Assembly: GCF_013128195.2 (NCBI RefSeq)
Contig: NZ_CP053452.2
Coordinates: forward strand, 3,906,001 to 3,970,000
Reading direction: 5' to 3'
Source of the DNA: Frigoriglobus tundricola
Lineage (GTDB): Bacteria > Planctomycetota > Planctomycetia > Gemmatales > Gemmataceae
DNA: 64,000 nt
In this document: piece after piece, positions 1 through 8,368 of the stretch
How the letters are laid out: each line of letters starts with the position of its first letter
How positions within the stretch are numbered: position 1 is the stretch's first letter
Translations under genes and position numbers: made by a program
Notes under the pieces: generated by a model
Told to the model about the DNA's origin: nothing
Seen by the model: the letters and a program-made list of their open reading frames with translations, nothing else
The model's database searches: none

Positions 1-1105
1 CCACCAGTTCCGGCATCAGCTCGTCCGCCAGCCGCGGGTGGCAGTCCGTCGTCACGACCACCTGCCGGCCGTCGGCCACCAGGGCGTCGAACGTGTGCAG
101 GAACTCCTCCTGCGTGGCCTTGCGGGTGGCGAGGAAGTGCAGGTCGTCGAGGAGCAGGGTGGAGCACTCGCGGAACTGCCGCCGGAACGCGGACATTTTG
201 CCCAGGCGGGACGCCTGCACGAACCGCGTCGTGAACTCCTCCGCGGTGACGTAGCACGGCCGCTGGTCGCCCTGCTTCTTCAGCCCCAGGTAGATGCCTT
301 CGAGCAGGTGCGTTTTCCCGGTCCCAACGGGGCCGTGGATCACGAGCGGGTTCGCGCCCTGACCGGGCTCCTCGACCACACTCAGCGCCGACGCGTGCGC
401 CACGCGGTTGCACGGCCCCGCAACAAAGTCCGCGAGCGCCTTCCACCGCCGGCCGGTGCGCTGCGTCGCGAGCGGCCGGGCGAGTGCCACCTCGTCCGGG
501 TTCGGGCGCTTCAATTTCGGCTTCGGCGGAACAACCGGGTCGCCGAACAAATCCACCTGAGGCGGCGCGGCGCGCGGCGCCGCGTCTGCGGAGGGCGACG
601 TGCGGGGCGCGGAACGCGGTACAGGCAATTCCTTGCCTGTCTTGTCTTCACTCCGCGTTCCGCGTTCCACGTTCCGAGTTTCTTCGACGCCGTCCAGCGC
701 TTCCGCGTCCACTTCCCACTGCACCGGCACGCCCGCCCCGCACACTTCGGCCACCGCCTCCTTCACCGCCGCGCCGAACGTGTGCTCGAGCCACTCTTGC
801 GTGTGCGGGTTGCGCGACGCGACGACCACCGCCGTGCCGAGCGGCACGAACCGGGCGTGGCCCTGGAACCACAGGTTGAAGCGCCCGGCGCCGACGCGGG
901 CCGCTACCGCGTCGGCGAGGGCCTCAGCGGTCGGCCGGCGCGACGCAACCGAGAGGGGGGAGCCTGCGGGGGGCTTCCCCCCCGAGGCCGGGAGGGGGGT
1001 GCGGGGGGAACCTGCGGGCGGTTCCCCACCCAGAACCGGAAGCGCTCCCAGCGCCCCGAGTGCGGACGGGTGAGGAGCAACGCGTGTGGCGAGTCGGGAT
1101 GACAC
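1..1105 (-). CDS. dnaA: Chromosomal replication initiator DnaA (N-terminal part; 3' end outside window)
   Basis: DnaA binds origin boxes and opens the origin. The reverse strand reads open from a GTG at 1105 to the window edge. Domain I is seen in GRFNLWFQGHARF and the following segment. After a Pro/Ala-rich linker comes the AAA+ core with Walker A HGPVGTGKTHLL and Walker B LLLDDLHFLA. Domain IV lies beyond position 1. The GTG is preceded by GGGAG with a 7-base spacer, which decides the start. The first 60 or so residues before domain I are unusual and include a palindromic repeat insert (about 951-1033). No DnaA boxes were seen in the 300 bases upstream, so this may not be the origin. Family call is firm; the start is moderately sure. 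Confidence 0.93.
   Translation of the reverse strand, partial: MSSRLATRVAPHPSALGALGALPVLGGEPPAGSPRTPLPASGGKPPAGSPLSVASRRPTAEALADAVAARVGAGRFNLWFQGHARFVPLGTAVVVASRNPHTQEWLEHTFGAAVKEAVAEVCGAGVPVQWEVDAEALDGVEETRNVERGTRSEDKTGKELPVPRSAPRTSPSADAAPRAAPPQVDLFGDPVVPPKPKLKRPNPDEVALARPLATQRTGRRWKALADFVAGPCNRVAHASALSVVEEPGQGANPLVIHGPVGTGKTHLLEGIYLGLKKQGDQRPCYVTAEEFTTRFVQASRLGKMSAFRRQFRECSTLLLDDLHFLATRKATQEEFLHTFDALVADGRQVVVTTDCHPRLADELMPELV
951..1033. repeat. GC-rich palindromic repeat inside dnaA, EPPAGSP type
   Basis: Two related units, each with a GGGGG(A/C)..CC..GGGG..(T/G)CCCC inverted-repeat core, lie back to back. On the dnaA strand they are read as GGEPPAGSPRTPLP and GGKPPAGSPL before domain I. 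The same core, coding for GEPAGGSPG, occurs in the DUF1549 gene at about 36512-36546, so it is a dispersed element and not DnaA sequence. Confidence 0.7.
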
Positions 1106-1407
1106 GAACGAACTCCCACGCACGGCGCTTCGTTGGGGACGCGCCGCCGGTGCGGATCTGGGGTGACCTTTCCGGGGACTCTCTCAATATCCGCCACGAA
1201 CCCGCTGCGCCTACGGGCCGGAAGGTCAGTTGCGGGAGGGAACTCGGGCGGGAGCTTGGCGCGGCCGGTAGAGTCACGCGCGCCGGGCATGCGCGCATCA
1301 ATCGCGCCAGAGAGCGCAATGTGGCGCGGTCGGGCGCGGGCGCCAAAGTCGCGCGAACCGAACGGCACTTGAGGGGAAATGAGCTGAAGTCCGACCGCGT
1401 TCCGGCG
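1106..1407. other. Intergenic stretch upstream of dnaA
   Basis: About 300 bases between the GNAT gene and dnaA, both on the minus strand. It should hold the dnaA promoter. I see no DnaA boxes, no convincing sigma-70 promoter, and no protein with a family signature. Confidence 0.4.
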
Positions 1408-2295
1408 TCAGTCCGTCACCGATTCCGGCACCAGGAAATGAGCCAGCCACACCCCGCGGCGGTCGTACTCGACGAACCCGTGCCGCGCGTAGAGCTTCAT
1501 CGCGGGGGCGTTCCGGACGTCGACCGAAACGCTCAGCTCGCGGCGCCCCATCAGACGGGCAACATCGTCGGCGAACCGGAGCAGCGAGCCCGCGAGCCCG
1601 CGGCCGCGGGCGCCCGGAGCGAGGCCCAGGTACGAGACCTCCAGCGCGCAATCCGGTCCCCCCACGAGCAGCAGCACGCCGACCGCGCCGCCCGCGTCCG
1701 CGGCCGACCACCAGGACCGGTTTGCAACGTCGGTGGGCCGGAAGCCCCCCACGATCTCCTCCGGCGTCCGGGTGTCGTTCATCTCCGGGCAATCGAGGGT
1801 GCCGTCGTGGGTCGCGAGCAACAAATCTGTATGTTCGCGCGTTGGTTCCGAGGGCCAGGGGTGCCACAGCACGGGCGGGGTCGGCGCCCCAAATGAGGGG
1901 CCGACCGCACGGCGCAAGTACGCCAACTGGGTCACGGGCCGGAAGCCGTGCCGCGCCAGCGCGGCCGCTTCCGCCTCCTCGCGTTCCGCGACGAACGCCT
2001 GACACACTTTCACGCCGCGCTCGCGCAGCCACGCACACCCGGCCGCCGCCACCGCATCGACGACCGCGGGCGAATCGCCGCGCGGCACCAGGGCGACGCC
2101 CAGTGCCCCCGATAGCGATTCCACCAGCGCCGCCGCGTGCAGCCGCCCGCTTGCGGCGCGGGCGACGAACAGGCCGGACGCGCCCCCCTCGGCGAGCAAA
2201 TAGTCGCGCGAGTGCTCCGCGCGGCCCTCGAAGAGGATGCGGCACGCCGGTAGCAGCTCGTGAGAAGCGGCCCGTGATACGACGAAAGGCGGCAT
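1408..2295 (-). CDS. GNAT family N-acetyltransferase (tandem-type)
   Basis: A 295-residue protein. The C-terminal half has the GNAT acetyl-CoA loop LGLAPGARGRGLAGSLL and the usual end, with NAPAMKLYARHGF (sugar/amine acetyltransferase style). The N-terminal half looks like a second, degenerate GNAT fold (ALVPRGDSPAVV...GHRW-like helices, ARHGFRPV near residue 130), as in tandem-GNAT proteins. Substrate is unknown. I place the start at the ATG at 2295; a TTG seven codons upstream is possible, and neither has a clear Shine-Dalgarno. It stands alone between dnaA and the divergent thyX. Confidence 0.8.
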   Translation of the reverse strand: MPPFVVSRAASHELLPACRILFEGRAEHSRDYLLAEGGASGLFVARAASGRLHAAALVESLSGALGVALVPRGDSPAVVDAVAAAGCAWLRERGVKVCQAFVAEREEAEAAALARHGFRPVTQLAYLRRAVGPSFGAPTPPVLWHPWPSEPTREHTDLLLATHDGTLDCPEMNDTRTPEEIVGGFRPTDVANRSWWSAADAGGAVGVLLLVGGPDCALEVSYLGLAPGARGRGLAGSLLRFADDVARLMGRRELSVSVDVRNAPAMKLYARHGFVEYDRRGVWLAHFLVPESVTD

Positions 2296-2430
2296 AGTGA
2301 AGAGTCTAGCTGACAATCGGGCAATGAGCGCGGCAGGGGATTATGGTATTCGTGGCGCTCCTGTTCAATTTCGCCATCCGCGCCAGCCGATTTAATCCGT
2401 TACAATCGATCCCACGGACGGGCCTCGCAC

Positions 2431-3285
2431 ATGGTCGTGCCGACTCCTTACGCTGTGACTTCTGCTGTGGACAACGGCATTCGCGTCATCACCGACCCGT
2501 CGGTGTACGTGCTCGGCAAGCAAACCGTAGACGCGGCCGAACTGGACCGCTTTCTCGCGGACCACGGCGTGAGCTGGGAGAGCGACAGCGAGGTCGCCGG
2601 CGAGGTCCTAACCGAGACGGCGGGTCGCGTCTGTTACATGAGCTTCGCGAAGCCGCGGCCGGGGGGCAACGCCGCGTACCTCACGCACATCAAGGAAGTG
2701 GGCCACGGCAGCGTGCTGGAGCACGCCGTCTGGAACCTGCTCCTCACGGGCGTCTCTCGCTCGCTCACGCACGAACTGGTCCGGCACCGCGCCGGCTTCG
2801 GGTTCTCGCAACTGAGCCAGCGGTACGTCGATGAATCGGTCGCGGAGTACGTCGAGCCGGACATCATCGCCAACGACCCCGAGTTGCACGCGATCTGGCT
2901 CGAAACCGTGAAGCAGTCGCACGCGGCTTACGTGAAGCTGGCCGAAGCCCTGAACGCGAAGCTCGCTGACTCTGCCGCGGCCACGGCCGCGATGCTCCCG
3001 CCGGGTGCGGACCGTACCACACGGCGCAAGGCGGCCCGTCAGGCCGCGCGCAGCGTGCTCCCGAACGCCACCGAGACGAAAATCTTCATCACGGGTAACG
3101 CCCGGGCGCTGCGGCACTTCATGGAGCAGCGCGGATCGGCCCAGGCCGAGCCGGAGATCCGCAAACTCGCCGGCAAGATCCTCGACGTGCTCCAGAAGGA
3201 CGCACCCAACCTCTTCGGCGACTACCAGAAGGTGCCGCTCCCCGACGGCACGTTCGAGCTGGTGACGCCGTTCAAGAAGGTGTGA
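2431..3285 (+). CDS. thyX: FAD-dependent thymidylate synthase ThyX
   Basis: Makes dTMP from dUMP using methylene-tetrahydrofolate, NADPH and FAD. The 284-residue protein carries the ThyX signature RHR at residues 118-120 and SQLSQRY just after it. The His-rich segment GHGSVLEHAVW precedes it, as in the family. The spacing is RHR-X8-S where the textbook motif is RHR-X7-S, so there is one extra residue in the loop. C-terminal elements (RSVLPNATETKIFITGNARALRHF) match the substrate-binding part of ThyX. It stands alone, transcribed away from the GNAT gene. No thyA is seen in the window. Confidence 0.93.
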   Translation: MVVPTPYAVTSAVDNGIRVITDPSVYVLGKQTVDAAELDRFLADHGVSWESDSEVAGEVLTETAGRVCYMSFAKPRPGGNAAYLTHIKEVGHGSVLEHAVWNLLLTGVSRSLTHELVRHRAGFGFSQLSQRYVDESVAEYVEPDIIANDPELHAIWLETVKQSHAAYVKLAEALNAKLADSAAATAAMLPPGADRTTRRKAARQAARSVLPNATETKIFITGNARALRHFMEQRGSAQAEPEIRKLAGKILDVLQKDAPNLFGDYQKVPLPDGTFELVTPFKKV

Positions 3286-3340
3286 CCGCCGGCAATCAAG
3301 AGTTTTCCCCCGAAGAATCGACCGGGCCGAACCGAAACCA

Positions 3341-3371
3341 TTGGCATTCGGCCCGGCTGCTCGCATACAAT
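3341..3371 (+). promoter_or_regulatory. Possible promoter of the SGNH gene
   Basis: TTGGCA at 3341 and TACAAT at 3366 with a 19-base spacer, 46 bases before the start codon. Spacing is longer than ideal, so this is tentative. Confidence 0.35.
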
Positions 3372-3416
3372 CCGCCTCGTGCCCACCTGCTCGCTTTTCG
3401 CACGAGGTCCCCTCTC

Positions 3417-4706
3417 ATGGCTCGTTTGTTCTCCCCGGCCGCCCTCACGGGCGTGCTCGCGACCATCGTCGCCCTCGCGGCACCGCCGGTTCGGGCCGCC
3501 GAACCGAAGGCGGCCCCCGCGCCCGCCGATGCGCCGGCCTTCTTCTTCAAGCCGAACGACCGCATCGTGTTCCTCGGCGACAGCATCACCGAGCAGTACC
3601 AGTATTCGAGCTACATCGAGCTGTACCTCACCACCCGGATGCCGAAGGGCAATTTCACCTTCCTCAACGCGGGCATCGGCGGCGACACGGCCTACGGCGG
3701 CGCGAGCCGGTTCCAGACCCACGTGCTCGCCGAAAAGCCCACCGCCGTCACGATCAACTTCGGCATGAACGACGGCGGGTACGGGGCGTTCAACCCCGGC
3801 AACAACAAGGTGTTCGTCGAGAAGACGGCGGCGATGCTCGAAATGGCGGACAAGGCCGGCGCACGCGTGGCACTGCTGTCGCCCAACGCCGTGGACCGCC
3901 GCAACAAGAGCAACGGCAAGCAGTACGTCGAAACGCAGAAGCAGTTCTACGCCCCGCTCAAGGACCTCGCCGCGAAACACAAGGTGAGTTACGTCGATCA
4001 GTACGCGACCACCCGCGCCGCCACCGAAAAGATGGAAGTGGACGACCCGGCGGCGAAAAAGGCCGTGCCGTACCCCGACGGGTTCCACACCGCGTCGCCG
4101 GGCGGTCTGCTCATGGCCCACGCCATCCTCACCGGGCTCCACGCCCCGGCGCTGGTGAGCGACGTGGGGATCCAGGTCGGGAACGGGAAGGCCGACACGA
4201 AAGCCTGTACGGTCACCGATCTCAAAGGGGACGAAACGAGCGTGTCCTTCACCCGCACCGACGACGCGCTCCCCATGCCGGTTCAAAAGGACTGGCTGCC
4301 GATGCTGCCGTACACCAACGAGCTGAAAGACCTGAACTACTACGGCCTCACCGTGAAGGGCCTGAACGGCGGCGACTACACGGTGACGATCGACGGCGCC
4401 GCGGTGGGCAAGTTCTCCGCGAAGGAGCTGGCCGCGGGCGTGAACCTCGGCACCGTCACCACCGGCCCGGTGTGGGAGCAGGGGAACAAGGTGCTCCGGG
4501 CCATTAACGCGAAGAACGAGATGGTGAAGCAGCGGTTTTTCGGCGTGGTGCGCTTCACCCCCCCGGACTGGCTGGCCGATGTGGCGGCCGAGCGCAAGCC
4601 GATTGAGCTGAAGAAGCGGATGGACAAGATCGATGCCGCACAGGCCGAGATCTACAAACTGGCCGCACCCGTCGCCCACAAGTTCGAAGTCACGCCGGCA
4701 CAGTAA
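3417..4706 (+). CDS. Secreted SGNH/GDSL-type hydrolase
   Basis: A 429-residue exported esterase or acetylesterase-like protein. A signal peptide covers residues 1-27 (ending PPVRAAEP). Block I is FLGDSITEQ (GDS at 54-56), block III is GMND (116-119), and block V is DGFH (221-224), giving the Ser-Asn-His set of the family. A long C-terminal extension (about 230-429) includes a small beta-rich part that is common in planctomycete SGNH proteins. I chose the ATG at 3417 because the signal peptide begins there; the frame is open upstream. It follows thyX by 131 bases. Substrate is unknown; carbohydrate esters are likely from family knowledge. Confidence 0.87.
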   Translation: MARLFSPAALTGVLATIVALAAPPVRAAEPKAAPAPADAPAFFFKPNDRIVFLGDSITEQYQYSSYIELYLTTRMPKGNFTFLNAGIGGDTAYGGASRFQTHVLAEKPTAVTINFGMNDGGYGAFNPGNNKVFVEKTAAMLEMADKAGARVALLSPNAVDRRNKSNGKQYVETQKQFYAPLKDLAAKHKVSYVDQYATTRAATEKMEVDDPAAKKAVPYPDGFHTASPGGLLMAHAILTGLHAPALVSDVGIQVGNGKADTKACTVTDLKGDETSVSFTRTDDALPMPVQKDWLPMLPYTNELKDLNYYGLTVKGLNGGDYTVTIDGAAVGKFSAKELAAGVNLGTVTTGPVWEQGNKVLRAINAKNEMVKQRFFGVVRFTPPDWLADVAAERKPIELKKRMDKIDAAQAEIYKLAAPVAHKFEVTPAQ

Positions 4707-4727
4707 CGGAAGGGATACGGCACCGTC

Positions 4728-4759
4728 AGGAGGCCAGGGGGTTCAACCCCCGGCCTCCT
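4728..4759 (+). terminator. Hairpin after the SGNH gene
   Basis: AGGAGGCC-A-GGGGG, loop TTCAA, CCCCC-GGCCTCCT, starting 22 bases after the stop. Strong stem with one bulged base, but no T-tract follows, so it may act as a stabiliser or weak terminator. Confidence 0.55.
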
Positions 4760-4879
4760 CGCTTCACCTCCGCTCCCCTTCCCTCGCAATCCAACAATCA
4801 CACGGCGCTTGCTGCACTCTGTCCGCGCGCTTAAACTGTCACCCCGGTTCCGAATTCGCGCCGCCCGTCCGGAGACGTC

Positions 4880-6682
4880 ATGCGCCCGCTCTCCCGTTTG
4901 CTGCTGCTCGCCGGATGCGCCTGGTTCGCCGCTCACGCCGCCGGAGCCCAGGAGCCGAAGGCCCAACCGAAGCCGCCGGACAAGGCGCCCGCAAAGGGCG
5001 ACAAGGCGGAACCCGTCCCGGGGCGGAAGACCCGGAAAATCGAGGGGTTCACGTTCGTTTTCAGCGAGGATGCGGTGACCGCAGACCCGTCGAAGTACGA
5101 GCGCCCCCCGCTCGAAGTGCTGGAATACGAGTGCAAACTGCTGTCCAAAATGCTCTCGCCGAAGGCGCTGGACGTGCTCCGCCGGCTGGTCATTTTCGTC
5201 GATTGGGACGACCGGGTGGCGCTGGCCAACGGCCGCTCCGGGGCGGCACTCGCCTCGTACTATTCGCACTCGCCGCAGCAAATCGTGGCCGAGGGAAAGC
5301 ACCCGCTCCAGTCGCGAGGGGTGACCATCCACTCACTCAAGGCTCTGACGGAACAGCGCCAGCCGAAAAACGACGCGCGGATCCCGTGCCTGCTCCTGCA
5401 CGAGTTCGCCCACGCCGTACACGACCAACTGTTCGGGTACGACCACGCCGGGATCAAGGCGGCTTACGAGCAGGCGATGGAGCGGAGCCTGTACGAGAAG
5501 GACTTCTACGCCGCGACTAATGCGCGCGAGTTCTTCGCCGAGATGACGTGCGTGTACCTGGACCGCCTGAACTACTACCCGCACACCCGGGCCGACCTGA
5601 AGAAGCACGACCCCGTCACGTTCAAGACGCTCGAAGGGATCTGGTCGGTGGCCGAGCCGGCCACGAAGACCGCCAAGGCCCCGCTCCCGCACTCGGAAAA
5701 GGCCAGCCTGGACGTGTCCCTTCCCGCCGACGTGAAGTTCGGCCCGACCCTGGCCGGCCCCGAACCCGTTGCCGCCGACCTCGCGGGGAAGGTGGTGCTG
5801 ATCGGGTACTGGGGCGCCGAGTTCACGAACGTCCTTCCGCGCCTCGACCGGCTCCACGGCGAGCTTGCTGACTACGGCCTGGTGGTCGTCGGCGCACACG
5901 CCTACGAGAGAACGCCCGAGGAAATCAAGGCCGCCGCCGAGAAGCGGGACGTGCGCGTGGCCGTGGTCCGGGGCACGTTTATCAAAGACGAATCGGGTAA
6001 GGCCTTCAAGGGGCAACCCGGCGGGCGGGCGGTGCTGTTCGACCACACCGGCAAGTGCGTGTACCGTAGTTCGGCCTACGACGCGGACGCGGCGGTTCGA
6101 GCGGCCGTCGGCAAGCGGCTCCTGGCCACGGCCGTCGGCTCGGACGAGGTGCCGCCGGCCTTCAAATCGGTGGCCGACGCCTTCGCCGCGGGGGCCGGTC
6201 CCGTCGCCGCCTACCCGAAACTCGGCCCACTGACCAACTCCTCCGACGCGGACACGAAGGACCGGGCCAAGAAGCTCGCGGAACTCATACTCGCCCCCGG
6301 CCAGAAGGCGCTGACCGGCGCCCAGGCGAGCGCGAAATCGGACCCCGTTGGAGCGTTCGTCGCGGCCGAGCAGGTGGCCGCGCGGTTCAAAAACACCCCG
6401 CTCGCGGCGAAGGCGACGAATCTGACGACCAACCTGCGCGGAGACAAAGCGGTCGCGGCCGAACTCAAAGCGCGCACCGTTGCGACGCAAGTTCAACAGC
6501 TCGGCAACCGGCTCCGCGCCCAGGAGGGCAGCTTCAGTCCGGGCGAATCGGCGTTCCTGAGCAAGAACCAAGCAGCGATCGAGCAACTGAAGGCGCTTCT
6601 GGAGCAGTTGCGGAAACAATACCCGACGGCCCGCGCGACCGCGGAGGCCGAAAAGGTCGCCCGCGAGTTCCAGATCCCCTGA
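4880..6682 (+). CDS. Secreted HExxH metallopeptidase-like protein with thioredoxin-like second half
   Basis: A 600-residue exported protein with a signal peptide (residues 1-23, ending AAGAQ). A zinc-peptidase site HEFAH is at 174-178, and a candidate third ligand is the Glu in REFFAE (216-221), the arrangement of gluzincins of the lethal-factor-like type. Residues 295-420 look like a thioredoxin/redoxin fold (AADLAGKVVLIGYWGAEF, GRAVLFDHTGKCVY) without a CxxC, so it is not a disulfide oxidoreductase. The C-terminus is helical. Shine-Dalgarno GGAGA precedes the ATG. No partner genes are evident. Peptidase activity is inferred from the motif only. Confidence 0.7.
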   Translation: MRPLSRLLLLAGCAWFAAHAAGAQEPKAQPKPPDKAPAKGDKAEPVPGRKTRKIEGFTFVFSEDAVTADPSKYERPPLEVLEYECKLLSKMLSPKALDVLRRLVIFVDWDDRVALANGRSGAALASYYSHSPQQIVAEGKHPLQSRGVTIHSLKALTEQRQPKNDARIPCLLLHEFAHAVHDQLFGYDHAGIKAAYEQAMERSLYEKDFYAATNAREFFAEMTCVYLDRLNYYPHTRADLKKHDPVTFKTLEGIWSVAEPATKTAKAPLPHSEKASLDVSLPADVKFGPTLAGPEPVAADLAGKVVLIGYWGAEFTNVLPRLDRLHGELADYGLVVVGAHAYERTPEEIKAAAEKRDVRVAVVRGTFIKDESGKAFKGQPGGRAVLFDHTGKCVYRSSAYDADAAVRAAVGKRLLATAVGSDEVPPAFKSVADAFAAGAGPVAAYPKLGPLTNSSDADTKDRAKKLAELILAPGQKALTGAQASAKSDPVGAFVAAEQVAARFKNTPLAAKATNLTTNLRGDKAVAAELKARTVATQVQQLGNRLRAQEGSFSPGESAFLSKNQAAIEQLKALLEQLRKQYPTARATAEAEKVAREFQIP

Positions 6683-6734
6683 CACGAAGTCAGTCGTAAG
6701 GTCGCTGTGTTGAAAGGGTCGGTGGGTCCTGATT

Positions 6735-6910
6735 TCAGCCCGAAGGGCTGGTAGAGCATAGCCCCGGGCAACGCTCGGGGTGCGAGCCATCATCTTTTTC
6801 AGGCTGAAGGCCTGACACACGCAGAGCTGTCCCAGGCTTTCAGCCTGGAATGCCAACATCGTCCCCCCGGGCGATGCCCGGGGCTACGCAGTCCCAGCCC
6901 TTCGGGCTGA
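6735..6910. repeat. Nested inverted repeat (TCAGCCCGAAGGGCTGG family)
   Basis: The outer arms begin TCAGCCCGAAGGGCTGG and end with its complement. Inside them lie GCCCCGGGCA(A/T)CGC arms, and at the centre a CAGGCTGAAGGCCTG / CCAGGCTTTCAGCCTGG pair. Small shadow reading frames across it have no protein features. This type of intergenic element is common in planctomycetes from my knowledge. Confidence 0.7.
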
Positions 6911-6958
6911 AGAGGGTAGGCCGCGGAACAACGTGCGAGGGGTTCAACAGAGCATCGT

Positions 6959-7041
6959 AAAGTGGTAAGGTCGCACGTCGTAAAGTCGAAGACCTCAACA
7001 GTTGAGGTCTTCGACTTTACGACGTGCGACCTTACCACTTT
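6959..7041. repeat. 83-base perfect inverted repeat (GTCGTAAAGTCGAAGACCTC family)
   Basis: Two 41-base arms pair perfectly around a single A at 7000. The arms contain GGTCGCACGTCGTAAAGTCG and GAAGACCTCAAC. It sits between two convergent genes. Both strands read the peptide VFDFTTCDLTT, also seen in degenerate form at 26884-26953. Confidence 0.9.
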
Positions 7042-7051
7042 CGACTCGACC

Positions 7052-7092
7052 AAAAAAACAAACCCCGCCCAGGTGAGGGGGCCTGGGCGGGG
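7052..7092 (-). terminator. Rho-independent terminator of the YTV wall-protein gene
   Basis: On the minus strand: CCCCGCCCAGG, 8-base loop, CCTGGGCGGGG, then TTTGTTTTTTT. It lies 56 bases after the stop codon at 7148. Confidence 0.88.
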
Positions 7093-7147
7093 GAGACTCG
7101 ACCGGGCGAACGGGTGGCCCGGTCAGTCGTTCTCGGGTTGTTACAAC

Positions 7148-8368
7148 TCAGTTGCAGCAAGCGGCGGCCGCACCGCAGGCCGCCGGCGCGGCGCACCCGC
7201 AGTGGTGCTTGCCGCCCAGACCGCTGAACTTGCCCTTCAGGCCGCCGAGCTTGGCCTTCAGGCCGTCGAACAGGCCGGCCTTGCTCGAGCCGCACCCGGT
7301 GTCGCAGCCCGTGCCGCAAGCGTTGGACACGACCACGTCCTTCTCGACCACCGTCGGGACCAGCTTGGTGACCTTGACCTTCTCCTGAACCGGCACGCAC
7401 ACGGTCACGTTGCGGGTGGCCTGGTAGGGGACGCACTTGTTCACGTTGACGGTCTTGGTCACCGTCTCAACGGTCGGCACGCAGCGGGTGCGGGTGACGG
7501 GCACGGCCACCGTCTTAGTCACGCACTCGTAGGCGGTGATGGTCTTGGTGACCGGCACGCACTCGTAGCTGCACACCGTCTTGGTGACCGGCACGCACTC
7601 GTAGCTGCACACCGTCTTGGTGACCGGCACGCACTCGGCGACCTTCTTGCACTTGGTGACCGGCTCGCACACGGTCTCGCAGTGCTTCTCGGTCTTGCAC
7701 CCGCTCACCGTCTTCGGGCACGGGGTGTAGCACGGGTCGCACATCTTGTGCAGGCGGTCGGACAGGCTCGGCCCGACCTCCTTGCAGTACGGCACCGAGA
7801 CCTTGTGGGTGACGGTCTTGCTCACCATCTCGGTGACCATGACCGACTTCCAGTGCGTCTCGTTCACGGTGACGGTCTTCTGCACCGGCACCTTCTGCAT
7901 CACGGTGACGGTCTTCTGCACCGGCACCCGCTCGGTGACGGTGACGGTCTTCTGCACCGGCACCCGCTCGGTGACGCACTTGTTCTCGGTGACGGTCTCG
8001 GTGACCATCTTGTTCACGGTCACCTGGCAGGTGATCGTCTCCGGCACGCACTCCGTCTTGTACGCGGTGTACGTCTCGGTCTTCGTCGTCGGCCGCATCA
8101 CCGTGACGGTCTCCTCGACGACCGTCGGGACGTACTCGGTGACCTTGACCTTCTGGGTGACCGGCGCCGGCGCCGGGGCCCCGCCCGCACCGGCACCGGT
8201 CGCCGGGCCGCACGGGTTACAGGGGGAGGCCGTCGCACAGGGATCGGCACACGGGTCTTTCTTTTTGAACACTTTGCCGCAGAACGCGTGCGCGTCGCCG
8301 GCCGCCAAACCCAGCAGGCCGGCACATGCGGCCGTCATGATCCACGCCTTGATCCGTTGAACGCTCAT
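7148..8368 (-). CDS. Val/Thr/Cys-rich repeat protein, YTV-type planctomycete cell-wall protein
   Basis: A 406-residue exported structural protein. A signal peptide (residues 1-28, AGLLGLAAGDAHA) is followed by a Cys-rich stretch (CADPCATASPCNPC) and a Gly/Ala/Pro linker. Then come many short repeats of the form ERVPVQKTVTV and ECVPVTKTVCSY, and a Cys/Gly-rich tail. Alternating Val-Thr with regularly spaced Cys suggests beta-strands cross-linked by disulfides. YTV-domain proteins are known as abundant wall proteins of planctomycetes. ATG at 8368 has GAGGG upstream; the longer frame starts inside the leader. Repeats make it prone to copy-number change. Confidence 0.78.
   Translation of the reverse strand: MSVQRIKAWIMTAACAGLLGLAAGDAHAFCGKVFKKKDPCADPCATASPCNPCGPATGAGAGGAPAPAPVTQKVKVTEYVPTVVEETVTVMRPTTKTETYTAYKTECVPETITCQVTVNKMVTETVTENKCVTERVPVQKTVTVTERVPVQKTVTVMQKVPVQKTVTVNETHWKSVMVTEMVSKTVTHKVSVPYCKEVGPSLSDRLHKMCDPCYTPCPKTVSGCKTEKHCETVCEPVTKCKKVAECVPVTKTVCSYECVPVTKTVCSYECVPVTKTITAYECVTKTVAVPVTRTRCVPTVETVTKTVNVNKCVPYQATRNVTVCVPVQEKVKVTKLVPTVVEKDVVVSNACGTGCDTGCGSSKAGLFDGLKAKLGGLKGKFSGLGGKHHCGCAAPAACGAAAACCN

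Noticed and set aside
904..1368. A 154-codon minus-strand frame overlapping the dnaA start
   Set aside because: Arg/Pro-rich and lacking any signature; dnaA reads through the region from a GTG with a good ribosome site.
1106..1407. Replication origin next to dnaA
   Set aside because: No cluster of DnaA boxes or A/T-rich unwinding region was found in the gap upstream of dnaA.
3222..4679. A 485-codon antisense frame over the SGNH gene
   Set aside because: High-GC shadow; the SGNH gene has a signal peptide and all catalytic blocks.
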